Source: an uncultured Pseudomonadales bacterium
Lineage (GTDB): Bacteria > Pseudomonadota > Gammaproteobacteria > Pseudomonadales > Azotimanducaceae
NCBI GenBank assembly: GCA_958296295.1
Contig: OY282460.1
Location: 372,001 to 436,000, forward strand
Direction: 5' to 3'
DNA length: 64,000 bases
Numbering within the stretch: the stretch's first letter is position 1; every line of letters begins with the position of its first letter. The position numbers were made by a program, and so were the translations under genes. Positions 8,594 through 17,486 of this stretch are shown one piece after another. Under the pieces are notes generated by a model, which saw only the letters and a list, made by a program, of their open reading frames with translations, had not been told where the DNA came from and made no database searches.

Positions 8594-9229
8594 ATGAACT
8601 TTCGGGAACTCGTCGAAATAGCGGGTTCGGCGCCTGTCTTTGAAACTGGCCTGCTGGTCGCTGGCGCAGGCGACCCGGACGGCATCCGCAGCCAGCTCTC
8701 GCGCTGGACACGCGGCGGCCGCATCCTGCAACTCCGGCGGGGCCTCTACGCGCTGGCACCCCCTTGGCGGCAGCGCATTCCGCATCCGTTCCTGGTGGCG
8801 AATCGACTAACCCGCGGTTCCTATGTGAGCGGCGCCGCGGCCTTGGCCCACGCGCACGCCATTCCGGAATACGTCGCGGAAGTCACCAGCGTCACCACCG
8901 GTCGCCCGCACAGCCGAACGAACGCCTGTGGCCGCTTTTCCTTTCGCCACCTGAAAGCGGACCTGTTCTTCGGCTATCGTCTGCTGGATTTGGGCGACGG
9001 TCAGCAAGCCTTTGTCGCCACGCCGGAAAAGGCGCTGCTCGATGTCATTCACCTGCACCCGGGTGGTGATGGTCGCGCCTACCTTGAAGAACTGCGTCTG
9101 GACTACGGCGTGTTTTGCTTGGAAACCCTGGCGCAACTAGCCGCTCGCAGCCGCTCGCCGAAGCTCTTGCGAGGTGCCGAGCGCGTTCGCCGCTTGGCCG
9201 CCGAGACGCCCGGTTACCGGCCGCTGTGA
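8594..9229 (+). CDS. AbiEi-like antitoxin / transcriptional regulator
   Basis: A 211-residue protein with the layout of type IV antitoxin AbiEi. An N-terminal winged-helix domain (IRSQLSRWTRGGRILQLRRGLYAL, residues ~33-56) has the RRGLYAL motif seen in these proteins. A C-terminal domain with SYVSGAAALAHAHAI and the ATPEKALLDVIHLHP signature follows. In characterised AbiE systems the antitoxin neutralises a nucleotidyltransferase toxin and represses the operon. The stop overlaps the GTG of the toxin-like gene (GTGA at 9226-9229), the usual coupling. The toxin partner appears truncated, so this gene may be a relic that still regulates itself. Confidence 0.8.
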   Translation: MNFRELVEIAGSAPVFETGLLVAGAGDPDGIRSQLSRWTRGGRILQLRRGLYALAPPWRQRIPHPFLVANRLTRGSYVSGAAALAHAHAIPEYVAEVTSVTTGRPHSRTNACGRFSFRHLKADLFFGYRLLDLGDGQQAFVATPEKALLDVIHLHPGGDGRAYLEELRLDYGVFCLETLAQLAARSRSPKLLRGAERVRRLAAETPGYRPL

Positions 9230-9681
9230 AGGACTATCTCGAAACGCTGGTGCAAGGCGCCTCGCCGGTGCAAGGGCGAAACCTCGTGCGCGAATACTTG
9301 CAGGCTCGCATTCTCGGAGCGATGCAGCGGGCGTGGGCCATGTTGTCGCTCGCCTTTCAAGGCGGCACCTGCCTGCGCCTTCTGTTTGCGCTGCCACGCT
9401 ACTCCGAGGACTTGGACTTTGCCTTGGAGCAGCAACAAGAGCGCTACGACCTGTCGAAGTATCTGAAGGCGGTGCGGGACGAACTCGCCCCGGAGGGGTA
9501 TCGAGTCGAGTTGCGTGTTCGGGAGCATCGTGCCGTTCACAGCGGTCTGGTGCGGTTTCCGGGGCTCCTTCACGAGCTGGGGCTGTCGAGCAAGGCTGCG
9601 TTGGATGTCGGCCAGCTTCTGGAGCACCAGGGCGACTTGGCCCTTGTCACCAAAGACAACGCCCTGCGCTTGTTGCGGTAG
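9226..9681 (+). CDS. AbiEii-like nucleotidyltransferase toxin, C-terminally truncated
   Basis: The GTG start overlaps the antitoxin stop. The N-terminal half matches AbiEii/DUF1814 nucleotidyltransferases: a helix with ILGAMQRAW, then FQGGTCLRLL (the GG-T/S-xLR nucleotide-binding motif) and RYSEDLDFAL (the motif II acidic pair). Known AbiEii toxins are about 220-300 residues and have later motifs with a catalytic Lys and a further acidic pair. This frame stops at 151 residues and the last ~35 residues (from SSKAALDVGQ) do not resemble the family. No clear continuation is found in the other two frames before the oxidoreductase gene at 9701, so the 3' part was probably lost or replaced. It is likely inactive as a toxin. 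Confidence 0.7.
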   Translation: MKDYLETLVQGASPVQGRNLVREYLQARILGAMQRAWAMLSLAFQGGTCLRLLFALPRYSEDLDFALEQQQERYDLSKYLKAVRDELAPEGYRVELRVREHRAVHSGLVRFPGLLHELGLSSKAALDVGQLLEHQGDLALVTKDNALRLLR

Positions 9682-9700
9682 CCAGGTCCCAGCGAGTGCG

Positions 9701-10747
9701 CTACGCGTACCGCGCCTGATTGATGCGGGTAAGCAGATCCATCGCGTGCATGGAGTCCGCCTCGTCGTATTGCGGGCAACTGCGCAGGCCGGCGGCGAGA
9801 CAGCGATGGACGGCGTGGGCTTGGTAGAGGAAGCCCTGCTGATTCGGGTATGCGACAGGCAGACCAACGGCGTCCGGCAGCGGGTACTCGAAGCGCTCCA
9901 GAGGTGCCGGTACGTTGCGCGTGCGGTAGCGCGAAGGCACGCCGCCGGGTTCGGGCACGCGGATGGTGATGGCGGTGGGGCAATGGCCGGGTTGCTCCAG
10001 CGTGATGCGGCCCTTGGTGCCGATGATCTCGGTGGTCTCGGCGAGTTCGCTGTTGGAAGGCGGAAACGTCAGAACCGCGCACTTGCCATCGCCGTACTCG
10101 ACGATGGCGGCGCCGGCGCGGCGCCCGCTCGTGGTCACCTTGGTCGCTTGCGCGGTCGCGCCGAAGGCCAGCGTTGCCGCTTGGATGGTGTAGATGGGAT
10201 CGAAAAAGTCCGATTGCACGAGTACCGGCTCGCCGATGACGCCCGCTTCTATCGCCGTGCGGGCATGTTCCACAGCCGGGAAGAACCGCGTCCACATGGC
10301 GTCCTGAAGCATCACCCCCGCCTCCCGGGCGGCCGCGTGCATCGCGCCGGCGTCTTGGACGTTCTCCGCCAGCGCTTTTTCGCAAAGCACATGCTTGCCA
10401 GCCGCTATGGCGAGTAGCGCGTGAGCCTTGTGCAGGCGCGTGATGGTGCCGATGTACACGATGTCCACATCGTCCGCGGCAACAAGCGCTTGGTAGCTGC
10501 CGTAGGCTGCCGGTATTCCGTGACGCGCCGCGAACGCTTGCGCCCGCTGGGCATCTCGCGCCGCCACGGCGGCAACGGTGGCGCCCGCACACGCCCGCAG
10601 GCAGCCTACCCACTGGGCGGAGATGGAACCGGCGCCGATGATGCCCCAGCGCAAAGGAAAGGCCACGTCTTCCGCCTTGGTGAGAGCTTGGCGAACGTCG
10701 AGTGGCGTCGCGGGTGGCAAACGGGCGCTGTCGTTGGCTGCGGTCAT
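9701..10747 (-). CDS. Gfo/Idh/MocA-family oxidoreductase (dihydrodiol dehydrogenase-like)
   Basis: A 348-residue NAD(P)-dependent oxidoreductase. The Rossmann motif WGIIGAGSISAQW lies near residues 34-46. The catalytic-site segment reads HVLCEKALAENVQDA, with EKA in place of the commoner EKP. MLQDAMWTRFFPAVEHAR is typical of the branch related to dimeric dihydrodiol dehydrogenase and glucose-fructose oxidoreductase. These enzymes oxidise or reduce sugars, inositols or diols, and the substrate is not evident here. The ATG at 10747 was preferred over one ten codons upstream. The IS element inserted 53 bp upstream of this start, between the gene and whatever promoter it originally had. Confidence 0.82.
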   Translation of the reverse strand: MTAANDSARLPPATPLDVRQALTKAEDVAFPLRWGIIGAGSISAQWVGCLRACAGATVAAVAARDAQRAQAFAARHGIPAAYGSYQALVAADDVDIVYIGTITRLHKAHALLAIAAGKHVLCEKALAENVQDAGAMHAAAREAGVMLQDAMWTRFFPAVEHARTAIEAGVIGEPVLVQSDFFDPIYTIQAATLAFGATAQATKVTTSGRRAGAAIVEYGDGKCAVLTFPPSNSELAETTEIIGTKGRITLEQPGHCPTAITIRVPEPGGVPSRYRTRNVPAPLERFEYPLPDAVGLPVAYPNQQGFLYQAHAVHRCLAAGLRSCPQYDEADSMHAMDLLTRINQARYA

Positions 10748-10784
10748 GGCGTATGTTCGGCTTGGAGATGCCGGCATTGTAATC

Positions 10785-10800
10785 GCGCCCAGCGCCGGGG
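10785..10800. repeat. Target-site duplication, left copy
   Basis: The 16 bases GCGCCCAGCGCCGGGG lie directly outside the left end of the IS and recur at 12404-12419 outside the right end. The match runs to 18 bp if the TG shared with the element terminus is counted. Long duplications of this kind are a property of the IS1202-type elements rather than of most IS families. Confidence 0.88.
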
Positions 10801-10828
10801 TGTCAGCGCAAAGCGGTAATGTCCCCTT
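10801..10828 (+). repeat. IS left terminal inverted repeat
   Basis: Begins TGTCAGCGCAAAGC and continues into TGTCCCCTT at 10820-10828. It matches the inverted right end with three mismatches (positions 6, 15 and 17). Confidence 0.85.
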
Positions 10829-10894
10829 CCCGCAATTCTAAAGTGTCCCCTTTTGGCAGCTTCTCTGGAGTGGGAATTGAGAGTCGAAGGGACG

Positions 10895-12173
10895 ATGACG
10901 ATGACGGAGGCGGACAGGGCGTTGGTGGTTCGGGCGGTGGTCGAGAAGCGGCTGCGCCAGCAGGAGGCGTCGGAGCGGCTGGGGGTGGGCGTGAGGCAGG
11001 TGAAGCGTCTGGCGAAGCGGTACCGGGAGCGCGGCGCGGAGGGGATGGCGTCGGGGCGCCGGGGCAAGCCGCCGAACAACGCGCTGGGCGTCGGGGTTCG
11101 GCAGGCGGCGCTGTCGCTGGTTCGCGCGGGGTACGCGGACTTCGGGCCGACGTTCGCGGCGGAGAAGCTGTTGGAGGAGCACGGTTTGGCGCTGTCGCGG
11201 GAGACGCGGGGAAGTGGATGGCGGAGGACGGGCTGTGGCGTCCGAAGCGGCGCCGGGAAGCGCGCGTCCACCAGCGCCGGCCGCGCCGGGCGCGGCTCGG
11301 GGAACTGGTGCGGGTGGACGGTTCGCCGCACGACTGGTTCGAGGGACGCGCGCCGCGCTGCGCGCTGATCGTGTTCATCGACGACGCGACGAGCCGGCTG
11401 CTGGCGCTGCGTTTCTGCCGGTCGGAGACGACGGAGGCGTACATGGAGACGCTGCGGGGGCACCTCGCGGCGCACGGCCGGCCGGTGGCGCTGCACTCGG
11501 ACCGGTACAGCGTGTTCCGGGTGAACCGGAAGGACGGCGGGGACGTGCCGACGCGGTTCACGCGCGCGCTGCCGACGCTGCGCATCGAGCCCGTCCACGC
11601 CGGCACGCCGCAGGCGAAAGGACGGGTGGAGCGCGCCAACCTGACGCTGCGGGACCGGCTGGTGAAGGAGATGCGGCTGCGGGGCATCGGCGGCATGGAG
11701 GCGGCGAACACGCACCTGCCGGAGTTCATGGCGGACCACAACCGGCGCTTCGCGGTGGCGCCGCGGGAGGCCGAGGACGCGCACCGTCCGGTGCTGCACG
11801 ACGCGGAGGAGCTGGACCTGATCCTGTGCGAGCAGGCGACGCGGAAGCTGTCGAAGAACCTGACGTTCAAGTTCGAGCGGCGGGAGTGCCAGCTGGTCGG
11901 CGAGGGCAAGGGCCGCCGGCTTCGCGGCGCGGCGGTGACGGTGCGCAAGGGCTTCGACGGCGCGGCGTCGGTGCTCCTCAAGGGCGCAAGCTGGCGCACC
12001 GGGTGCTGGCGGAGGGCGAGGCGGCGGTTCCGGTCGCCGACGAGAAGGACGTGCGGGAGCGGGTGGACGCGGCGAAGGCGGAACAGGCGGCGAGGCCGGA
12101 CTGGAAGCCGGCGCCGGACCATCCGTGGCGCCGGCCGTTCAAGCCCGCGGCGGCGGAGCGCGCCGCGGCATGA
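10895..12173 (+). pseudogene. ISNCY/IS1202-family DDE transposase, two frame shifts
   Basis: Three reading frames together give a family-length transposase of about 426 residues. Frame one (from ATG 10895, after AAGGG) holds a helix-turn-helix, EASERLGVGVRQVKRLAKRY. The reading shifts near 11206-11212 in a G run. Frame two holds the catalytic core: first Asp in VRVDGSPHDWFE, second Asp in ALHSDRYSVFRVN, Glu in KGRVERANLTLRDRLVKE. A second shift at about 11981-11984, again losing a base in a GGG tract, moves into the frame that ends in the basic tail at 12173. Both shifts are single-base losses. The gene is either recently inactivated or the consensus has homopolymer errors. No slippery A-run typical of programmed frameshifting was seen. 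Confidence 0.85.
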
Positions 12174-12375
12174 GGTCGCGCCGGGCCGGGATGGCGCGTC
12201 CGAACCGGCGCCGCGTTTTCCACCGTCTTTCCACCGCCGCTTTTGCGATGAAGGGGGATCGCGCCCGTGGAAAGACGGTGGAAAACGCTACTCGCACGAA
12301 CCCGACGGCTCGGCTCGCGCAGGCGCTCTCATCGGCCTAGCACGCCGGCAAAGGGGACATTTCTGCTTTGCACAA

Positions 12376-12403
12376 AAGGGGACATTTCTGCTTTGCGTTG
12401 ACA
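12376..12403 (-). repeat. IS right terminal inverted repeat
   Basis: Reverse complement begins TGTCAACGCAAAGC and continues to TGTCCCCTT, mirroring the left end. A 22-bp segment at 12375-12396 duplicates the one at 12350-12371. Confidence 0.85.
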
Positions 12404-12419
12404 GCGCCCAGCGCCGGGG
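12404..12419. repeat. Target-site duplication, right copy
   Basis: Identical to 10785-10800. Removing the element and one copy restores a continuous intergenic sequence between the oxidoreductase start and the downstream VOC gene. Confidence 0.88.
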
Positions 12420-12491
12420 TGGACATGGCGGGCGCCTTGTCGCAACATCAGCAGCCGTCGGCCGCGTGCCATGAGGGAATCGTTGGGAATC

Positions 12492-13268
12492 ATGACCATT
12501 CAACTGCGCCAAATTTGCCTCGTCGCCCGGGATTTGGATTCGACAATCGACAACTTGGAGCAGGTGTTCGGCATCCACCGTTGCTATGTGGATGCGGGGG
12601 TCGGCAAGTGGGGCCTCGTCAACACGCTGCTGCCCGTCGGCCGCAACATGCTGGAGGTGGTCGTGCCGGTTGAAGAGAACACCGCCGGGGGACGCTACTT
12701 GGATCGGCGGGGCGGCGACGGCGGCTACATGGTGATCTGCCAGGCGGACTCGAAAGAGAACCAGCAGGCGGTGCGACAACGGGCGCTCGACAACGGCGTG
12801 CGCATCGCTTGGGAGGTGGAACGCGAGAACTGGAACATCTGTCAGATTCACCCCGGCGACATGAAGGCCGCCTTTTTCGAGATCGACTGGGACCAAGCCA
12901 ACGATTTCACTGGCAATTGGCAACCGGCCGGCGGCACGCAGTGGTTCGACAAGGTGGACCAATCCGTCACCGTGGATTACGCGGCGGTGGAGCTGCAAGG
13001 GCCGGATCCGGTCTCGCTCGCGGAACTCTGGGGCCGGGTGGCCGGCTTGCCGGTGACACGCGACGGTGCTGTGCTGCACATGGCGCTCAACAACGTGGAC
13101 ATCCGTTTTGTGGAAGCGACGGATGGCCGCGGCTACGGTTTGGGCGGGCTGGATCTGAAAGTGGCCAATCGCGATCACGTTCTCGGCAAGGCCAAAGAAC
13201 GAGGCGCTTACGTCTCGGACGACGAAGTACACGTCTGCGGCGTGCGGTTTCGATTGCTGGACGCCTGA
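12492..13268 (+). CDS. VOC-family protein with two glyoxalase-like domains
   Basis: About 258 residues with two tandem VOC modules. The first begins LRQICLVARDLDSTIDNLEQVFGI and the second follows the hinge at TVDYAAVELQGPDPVSLAELWGRVAGL, ending VHVCGVRFRLLD. This two-module layout is common in extradiol-dioxygenase-like and lactoylglutathione lyase-like proteins of unknown substrate. The ATG at 12492 is chosen over another seven codons upstream because the conserved fold starts directly after it and GGGAA lies close upstream. The gene begins 89 bp after the IS right end, so its original promoter region carries the insertion. Confidence 0.72.
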   Translation: MTIQLRQICLVARDLDSTIDNLEQVFGIHRCYVDAGVGKWGLVNTLLPVGRNMLEVVVPVEENTAGGRYLDRRGGDGGYMVICQADSKENQQAVRQRALDNGVRIAWEVERENWNICQIHPGDMKAAFFEIDWDQANDFTGNWQPAGGTQWFDKVDQSVTVDYAAVELQGPDPVSLAELWGRVAGLPVTRDGAVLHMALNNVDIRFVEATDGRGYGLGGLDLKVANRDHVLGKAKERGAYVSDDEVHVCGVRFRLLDA

Positions 13269-13322
13269 CGGCGCAAGACGAACCGCCGCTCTAGCCGGGC
13301 CGCTTTCGTCGCGCCGCGGTCG

Positions 13323-14603
13323 CTACTCCCGTAGCCGCTCGATCTTCGCGCCGAGCGCCCGTAGGCGTTCGTCCAACCTCTCGTAGCCGCGGTCGATCTG
13401 CCCGGCGTTGTGAATGGTGCTCTCGCCTTCGGCGCTGAGCGCCGCGATGATGAGCGCCATGCCTGCGCGGATGTCCGGCGACACCAGCCGTTCGCCTCGC
13501 AACGGCGTTGGCCCCATCACCAACGCCCGGTGCGGGTCGCACAGCACGATGCCGGCGCCCATGTCTATCAGCCGATCCACAAACACCAAACGCCGGTCGA
13601 ACATCTTTTGGTGAATCAGCACCGTGCCCCGGCTTTGCGTGGCCACCACCAGGGCGATGCTGATGAGGTCCGCGGGAAAGCCCGGCCAAGGCATGTCGTC
13701 TATTTTCGGTACGGCGCCGTCGAAGTCCGGCGTCACGGCAAGTTCTTGGTCCGCGGGCACCACGATGTCTTCGCCGTCTTCTTTCCAAGCGATGCCAAGG
13801 CGCCCGTACATGATCCGCGTCATCCGATGTTCCTGCGGTTTCGCGCCGACGATGCGAATGCCGGAGCGGGTGGCGGCGGCCAGTCCGATGAGCGAACCCA
13901 CTTCCATGTAGTCCGGGCCGATGTCGAAGCGGGTGCCGTGTAAACGGGGAACCCCCTCGATAGCGAGATCGTGCGTGCCGATGCCGCTGATGCGCGCGCC
14001 CATGGCGTTCAGGCCGCGGCACACGTCCTGCACATGTGGTTCCATCGCCGCGTTGGCAATTGTGGTTGCGCCTTCAGCCAGCACCGCCGCCAGAATCGCC
14101 TGTTCCGTGCCGGTCACGCTCATTTCGTCCAAGAACAGATCGCAGCCGCGTAGCTGCCGGGCGGTGAGCGTGTAGCGTTCGGGCTCCGCGACAATCCGCG
14201 CACCCATCGCCTGCAAGGCCAGAAGATGCGTGTCCAGGCGCCGCCGGCCGATGCGGTCGCCGCCCGGTCTCGGTATGCGCGCTCGGCCGAAACGCGCCAG
14301 CAGCGGCGCCGCGAGCAGTACCGCGGTGCGTATCTGTCCGGCGAGCGCCGCCGCCGGATCCTCGTCGCGCACGCTGGCGGCGTTCAGCCGGCAAGTGTTG
14401 TTCTCGAAGCAGGCTTCCACGCCCATGCCGCGAAGCACCGCCAACTTGGTGCGCACATCGCCGATGTCCGGCACGTTGCCGATGACGAGGGGATCGTCTG
14501 TGAGCACGGAGGCCGCGAGCAACGGCAACGCGGAGTTCTTGTTGCCCATCGGCGCGATGGTTCCCGCCAGCGGCGACGCGCCTTCGATGCGGAAATAGTC
14601 CAT
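13323..14603 (-). CDS. murA: UDP-N-acetylglucosamine 1-carboxyvinyltransferase with Asp in place of the active-site Cys
   Basis: MurA adds enolpyruvate from PEP to UDP-GlcNAc, the first committed step of peptidoglycan synthesis. The 426-residue protein has the inside-out alpha/beta barrel signatures: Lys22 in [13 protein letters not shown], the PWPGFPADL loop with the catalytic Asp, and [15 protein letters not shown] with the PEP-contacting Arg. The active-site loop reads [15 protein letters not shown], so the residue equivalent to Cys115 of the E. coli enzyme is Asp116. Natural Cys-to-Asp enzymes (for example of Mycobacterium and Chlamydia) remain active but do not react with fosfomycin. The start MDYFRIEG gives the usual N-terminus. 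The gene stands alone, away from its common neighbours (hisG, bolA, mla genes), so it could be a second copy. Confidence 0.9.
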   Translation of the reverse strand: MDYFRIEGASPLAGTIAPMGNKNSALPLLAASVLTDDPLVIGNVPDIGDVRTKLAVLRGMGVEACFENNTCRLNAASVRDEDPAAALAGQIRTAVLLAAPLLARFGRARIPRPGGDRIGRRRLDTHLLALQAMGARIVAEPERYTLTARQLRGCDLFLDEMSVTGTEQAILAAVLAEGATTIANAAMEPHVQDVCRGLNAMGARISGIGTHDLAIEGVPRLHGTRFDIGPDYMEVGSLIGLAAATRSGIRIVGAKPQEHRMTRIMYGRLGIAWKEDGEDIVVPADQELAVTPDFDGAVPKIDDMPWPGFPADLISIALVVATQSRGTVLIHQKMFDRRLVFVDRLIDMGAGIVLCDPHRALVMGPTPLRGERLVSPDIRAGMALIIAALSAEGESTIHNAGQIDRGYERLDERLRALGAKIERLRE

Positions 14604-14709
14604 CAATCGAAGTATGCCGTCCGGCAAATGGTCATCGCGTTAGGCAAACGCGAGATCCGGTGGAGCGTTTCTGGAGTCGGCTTGGATTCGGCTCTGGAAT
14701 CCGCGCGCC

Positions 14710-15804
14710 TTACGAGTCGAACACGATTACGCTGCGCGCCACCTCGCCGGTGTTGAGGTCTAGCAGCGCGTCCGTCACATCGGCAAGCCCCACGCGCTTG
14801 GAAATCATCTCGTCCAAGTGCAATCGCCCTTGCAGATAGAACTCCACGAAGCGCGGCATGTCCACGCGGAAACGATTGGAGCCCATCATCGAGCCTTGGA
14901 TCTTCTTCTCGGACAGGAAATCCGGCCCGTGCAACCGCACCATCTCTCCCGGTGGAATCATGCCGATCACGGTGGCGACGCCGCCTGGCCGCAACATCCG
15001 AAACGCCTGCTCCGCGGTGGCCTTGAGGCCGATGGCCTCGAAGGAGTAGTGAACGCCGCCACCCGTCAATTCGCGCACCTGCTTCACCGGGTCTCCATCG
15101 CTGGCGTTCACGGTGTCGGTGGCCCCGAAGTTGCCCGCCAGTTGCAGCTTGGAAGCCACGGTGTCCACGGCGATCACTCTCGATGCGCCGGCGATGGCGG
15201 CCCCGTTCAAGCAGGAAAGGCCGACGCCGCCGCAACCGATGACCGCCACGGTGGCACCGGGTTCCACCGCCGCGGTATGAATCACCGCGCCGACACCGGT
15301 GGTGACGCCGCAGCCGATGAGCGCCGCCCGGTCGAGCGGCATGTCTTCGCGGATCTTCACGACGGAGTGCTCGTGAACGAGCATCCGCTCGGCGAACGAA
15401 CCCAGGTTGGCGAACTGCGCCAAATCCTCGGCCCCTTTGGAAAGCCGCGCCGTTTCGCCCGGCCCGCGCCGCACTTCGGGTTCTTGGCATAGCGACATGT
15501 GGCCGGTCAGGCAGTATTCGCAGTGGCCGCAGAACACCGAGAGGCAGGTGATCACGTGATCGCCCGGCTTCACGTAGCGCACGGCGCGGCCGACCTCCTC
15601 CACGACGCCGGCGGATTCGTGGCCAAGCACGCACGGCGTCGGGCCGGGATAGGTGCCGTTGAAGAAGTGCATGTCCGAGTGGCACACGCCCGCCGCGGCG
15701 GTGCGCACCAGCACCTCTCGCGGGCCGGGTTTGTCTATCCGGATCTCCTCGATAGCCATCGGCGAGTTCACGGCGCGGAAGATGGCGGCTTTCGTGGTCG
15801 GCAT
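14710..15804 (-). CDS. Zn-dependent medium-chain alcohol dehydrogenase (copy 1)
   Basis: A 364-residue MDR-superfamily dehydrogenase. The catalytic zinc site is CHSD plus GHESAG, the structural zinc knot is FCGHCEYCLTGHMSLC, and the NAD-binding motif is VIGCGGVGLSC. The sequence resembles class III-like and NDMA-dependent alcohol dehydrogenases, which oxidise alcohols or adducts to aldehydes. An AGGAG sits ahead of the ATG at 15804, which rules out the longer upstream frame. A close paralogue lies at 50392-51474, about 70% identical by eye. Here it lies downstream of the acyl-CoA carboxylase and dioxygenase genes on the same strand, 111 bp after the carboxylase stop. The substrate is unknown. 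Confidence 0.88.
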   Translation of the reverse strand: MPTTKAAIFRAVNSPMAIEEIRIDKPGPREVLVRTAAAGVCHSDMHFFNGTYPGPTPCVLGHESAGVVEEVGRAVRYVKPGDHVITCLSVFCGHCEYCLTGHMSLCQEPEVRRGPGETARLSKGAEDLAQFANLGSFAERMLVHEHSVVKIREDMPLDRAALIGCGVTTGVGAVIHTAAVEPGATVAVIGCGGVGLSCLNGAAIAGASRVIAVDTVASKLQLAGNFGATDTVNASDGDPVKQVRELTGGGVHYSFEAIGLKATAEQAFRMLRPGGVATVIGMIPPGEMVRLHGPDFLSEKKIQGSMMGSNRFRVDMPRFVEFYLQGRLHLDEMISKRVGLADVTDALLDLNTGEVARSVIVFDS

Positions 15805-15915
15805 TGGCTGCTCCTGGGCGGGCTTCGCCGCAAGTGTGCCACGAATCGCGAACGCACCTGCCGCGGGCGCTGAGGAGGTTGCCGTGATCATCCCGGCATT
15901 CGACCGCGTGGTGCG

Positions 15916-17466
15916 CTACGGCATGTAGGGCGTTGGGCTCCGGCCCAACTGCATCTTCAGCATCGATTGCGCCAAGCGCACGAACTCGCACACCATCGGC
16001 CGGGTTTCGCGCGGATCGATGAGTTCCTCGATATTGAACGCCTCCGCCGTGCGGAATGGCGACGACAACGCTTCAAGGCGCGCTTCGATCTCCAACTGCT
16101 TCGCTTGCGGATCGTCCGCTTCGGCGATGATGCGTCGGTACGCGGCTGAAACGCCGCCGGAGATGTGCATCGAGCCCCAGTGGCCGGAGGGCCACGCGAC
16201 CCGCTTGAACATGCCGCTCGGACGGTCGTGGCACTGCCCGGCGACGCCGTAAAGCTGGCGGATGATGATGGACATCCACGGCATGCGCGTGCGCAAAGTG
16301 GCGCACAACATTTTCGCCCCGGCGCGCACGATGCCTTGGCGTTGCTGCTCTGGCCCCACCATGAAGCCGGGCTCGTCGGCGAGGTAGATCATGGGAAGGT
16401 GGAACGTGTCGCACAGTTGCAGGAAACGAATGACTTTCGTGCCGGCGGCAACGTCCATCGAACCGCCGATGCGTTTCGGGTTGTTGATCATCACGCCGAC
16501 CGGGTAGCCGTCCACACGGGCAAGACCGATGATGCGGGAACGACCGTAGAGCGGCGTGATCTCGAAGAAGGAGCCTTTGTCCACCACGGCGTTGAGAATC
16601 TTGTAGGCGTCGTAGACCCGCCGTTTTTCTCGCGGAATCGCCTCGAGCAGGAATTCGTCCTTGCGCTCTGGATCGTCGCCGGTTTCAACCCGGGGCGGCA
16701 TTTGCCAGACACTGCTCGGCAGGTAGCTCAAAAACCGCTTGAGCATGTCGAGCGCTTCGGGCTCGTTCGCCGCCAGATTGTCGATCACCCCGCTCTCGTA
16801 GACTTGGCTGCGTTCGTCGCCGAGTTCCTCTTTGGTGATGTCTATGCCGAGTGCGGCCTTGACGACCGGCGGGCCGCCTGGAAACACTTGGCTGGTGCCT
16901 TTCACCATCACGTTGAAGTGCGCGAGGCAGGAATCCACCGCCGGCAGGCCCGCCACGGAACCCAGAACGGCCGCCACCACCGGCACTTCGCAAAGCAGAT
17001 CCTGCACGCCGGGTGTCACCGGATTGGTGGGAATATAGGTGCGGCCGATCTGCTCGAAGGTCTTGACGCTGCCGCCGGTGGCGTCGAGCAGGCGGACATA
17101 GGGCAAGCGCCATTCCAGCGCCATTTTTTGCGAATGGCCGCCCTTGTTGCCGATGGACGCGTCCGACGCGCCGCCGCGCACGGTGAAGTCCCCGGCGGTC
17201 ACCACCACCTTGCGGCCCTGCACTTCGGCAAGACCGATGATCATGTTGGAGGGCCGCACGTGCTTGAGCTCGTTGCCTTCGTAAGTGGCGGCGCCGGCGA
17301 GCTGTCCGACTTCCCCGAACGTGCCGGGATCCGCCAGCAGGTGAATGCGCTCGCGCACCGTGAGCTTGCCGCGCCGCCGTTGCTCGGCGATGCCGGCCTC
17401 GCCGCCCATGGCTTCGGCGAACGCCCGCCGACGCGCGATTTCGTCGATTTCCGGTTGCCAAACCAT
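15916..17466 (-). CDS. Acyl-CoA carboxylase, carboxyltransferase subunit
   Basis: A 516-residue biotin-dependent carboxyltransferase of the propionyl/methylcrotonyl-CoA carboxylase beta type. The N-terminal half has RERIHLLADPGTF, GDFTVRGGASDA and the oxyanion segment around FPGGPPVVKAALG. The C-terminal half has GVMINNPKRIGGSMDVAAGTK, the DEPGFMVGPEQ loop and WPSGHWGSMH. Such subunits move CO2 from carboxybiotin to an acyl-CoA. No biotin carboxylase or carrier subunit is encoded nearby, so partners must be elsewhere. The gene follows the dioxygenase by 20 bp on the same strand and probably shares its message. The acyl-CoA substrate cannot be decided. Confidence 0.87.
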   Translation of the reverse strand: MVWQPEIDEIARRRAFAEAMGGEAGIAEQRRRGKLTVRERIHLLADPGTFGEVGQLAGAATYEGNELKHVRPSNMIIGLAEVQGRKVVVTAGDFTVRGGASDASIGNKGGHSQKMALEWRLPYVRLLDATGGSVKTFEQIGRTYIPTNPVTPGVQDLLCEVPVVAAVLGSVAGLPAVDSCLAHFNVMVKGTSQVFPGGPPVVKAALGIDITKEELGDERSQVYESGVIDNLAANEPEALDMLKRFLSYLPSSVWQMPPRVETGDDPERKDEFLLEAIPREKRRVYDAYKILNAVVDKGSFFEITPLYGRSRIIGLARVDGYPVGVMINNPKRIGGSMDVAAGTKVIRFLQLCDTFHLPMIYLADEPGFMVGPEQQRQGIVRAGAKMLCATLRTRMPWMSIIIRQLYGVAGQCHDRPSGMFKRVAWPSGHWGSMHISGGVSAAYRRIIAEADDPQAKQLEIEARLEALSSPFRTAEAFNIEELIDPRETRPMVCEFVRLAQSMLKMQLGRSPTPYMP

Positions 17467-17486
17467 GCCTTTAGCCCGCCTGTCCG

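Larger units (their letters stand above)
10801..12403 (+). mobile_element. IS1202/ISNCY-type insertion sequence, 1603 bp
   Basis: The element has imperfect terminal inverted repeats of about 28 bp. The left end (10801-10828) and the reverse complement of the right end (12376-12403) match at 25 of 28 positions and begin TGTCA. Each end also holds a second TGTCCCCTTT block further in (10844-10854 on the left, 12350-12359 on the right). On the right, a 22-bp segment is tandemly repeated at 12350-12371 and 12375-12396, presumably as multiple transposase-binding sites. A 16-bp direct repeat flanks the element. The one transposase gene is interrupted by two frame shifts. The intact ends and duplication suggest a recent insertion. 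Confidence 0.88.

Noticed and set aside
10895..12173. Programmed frameshifting in the IS transposase
   Set aside because: There are two shifts, both in G runs, without the A-rich slippery site usual in IS elements; decay or sequence error is simpler.
10819..12474. 551-codon frame read as an intact transposase-like gene
   Set aside because: Only its central part is transposase; the ends are out-of-frame readings of the helix-turn-helix and tail, and it runs past the IS right end.
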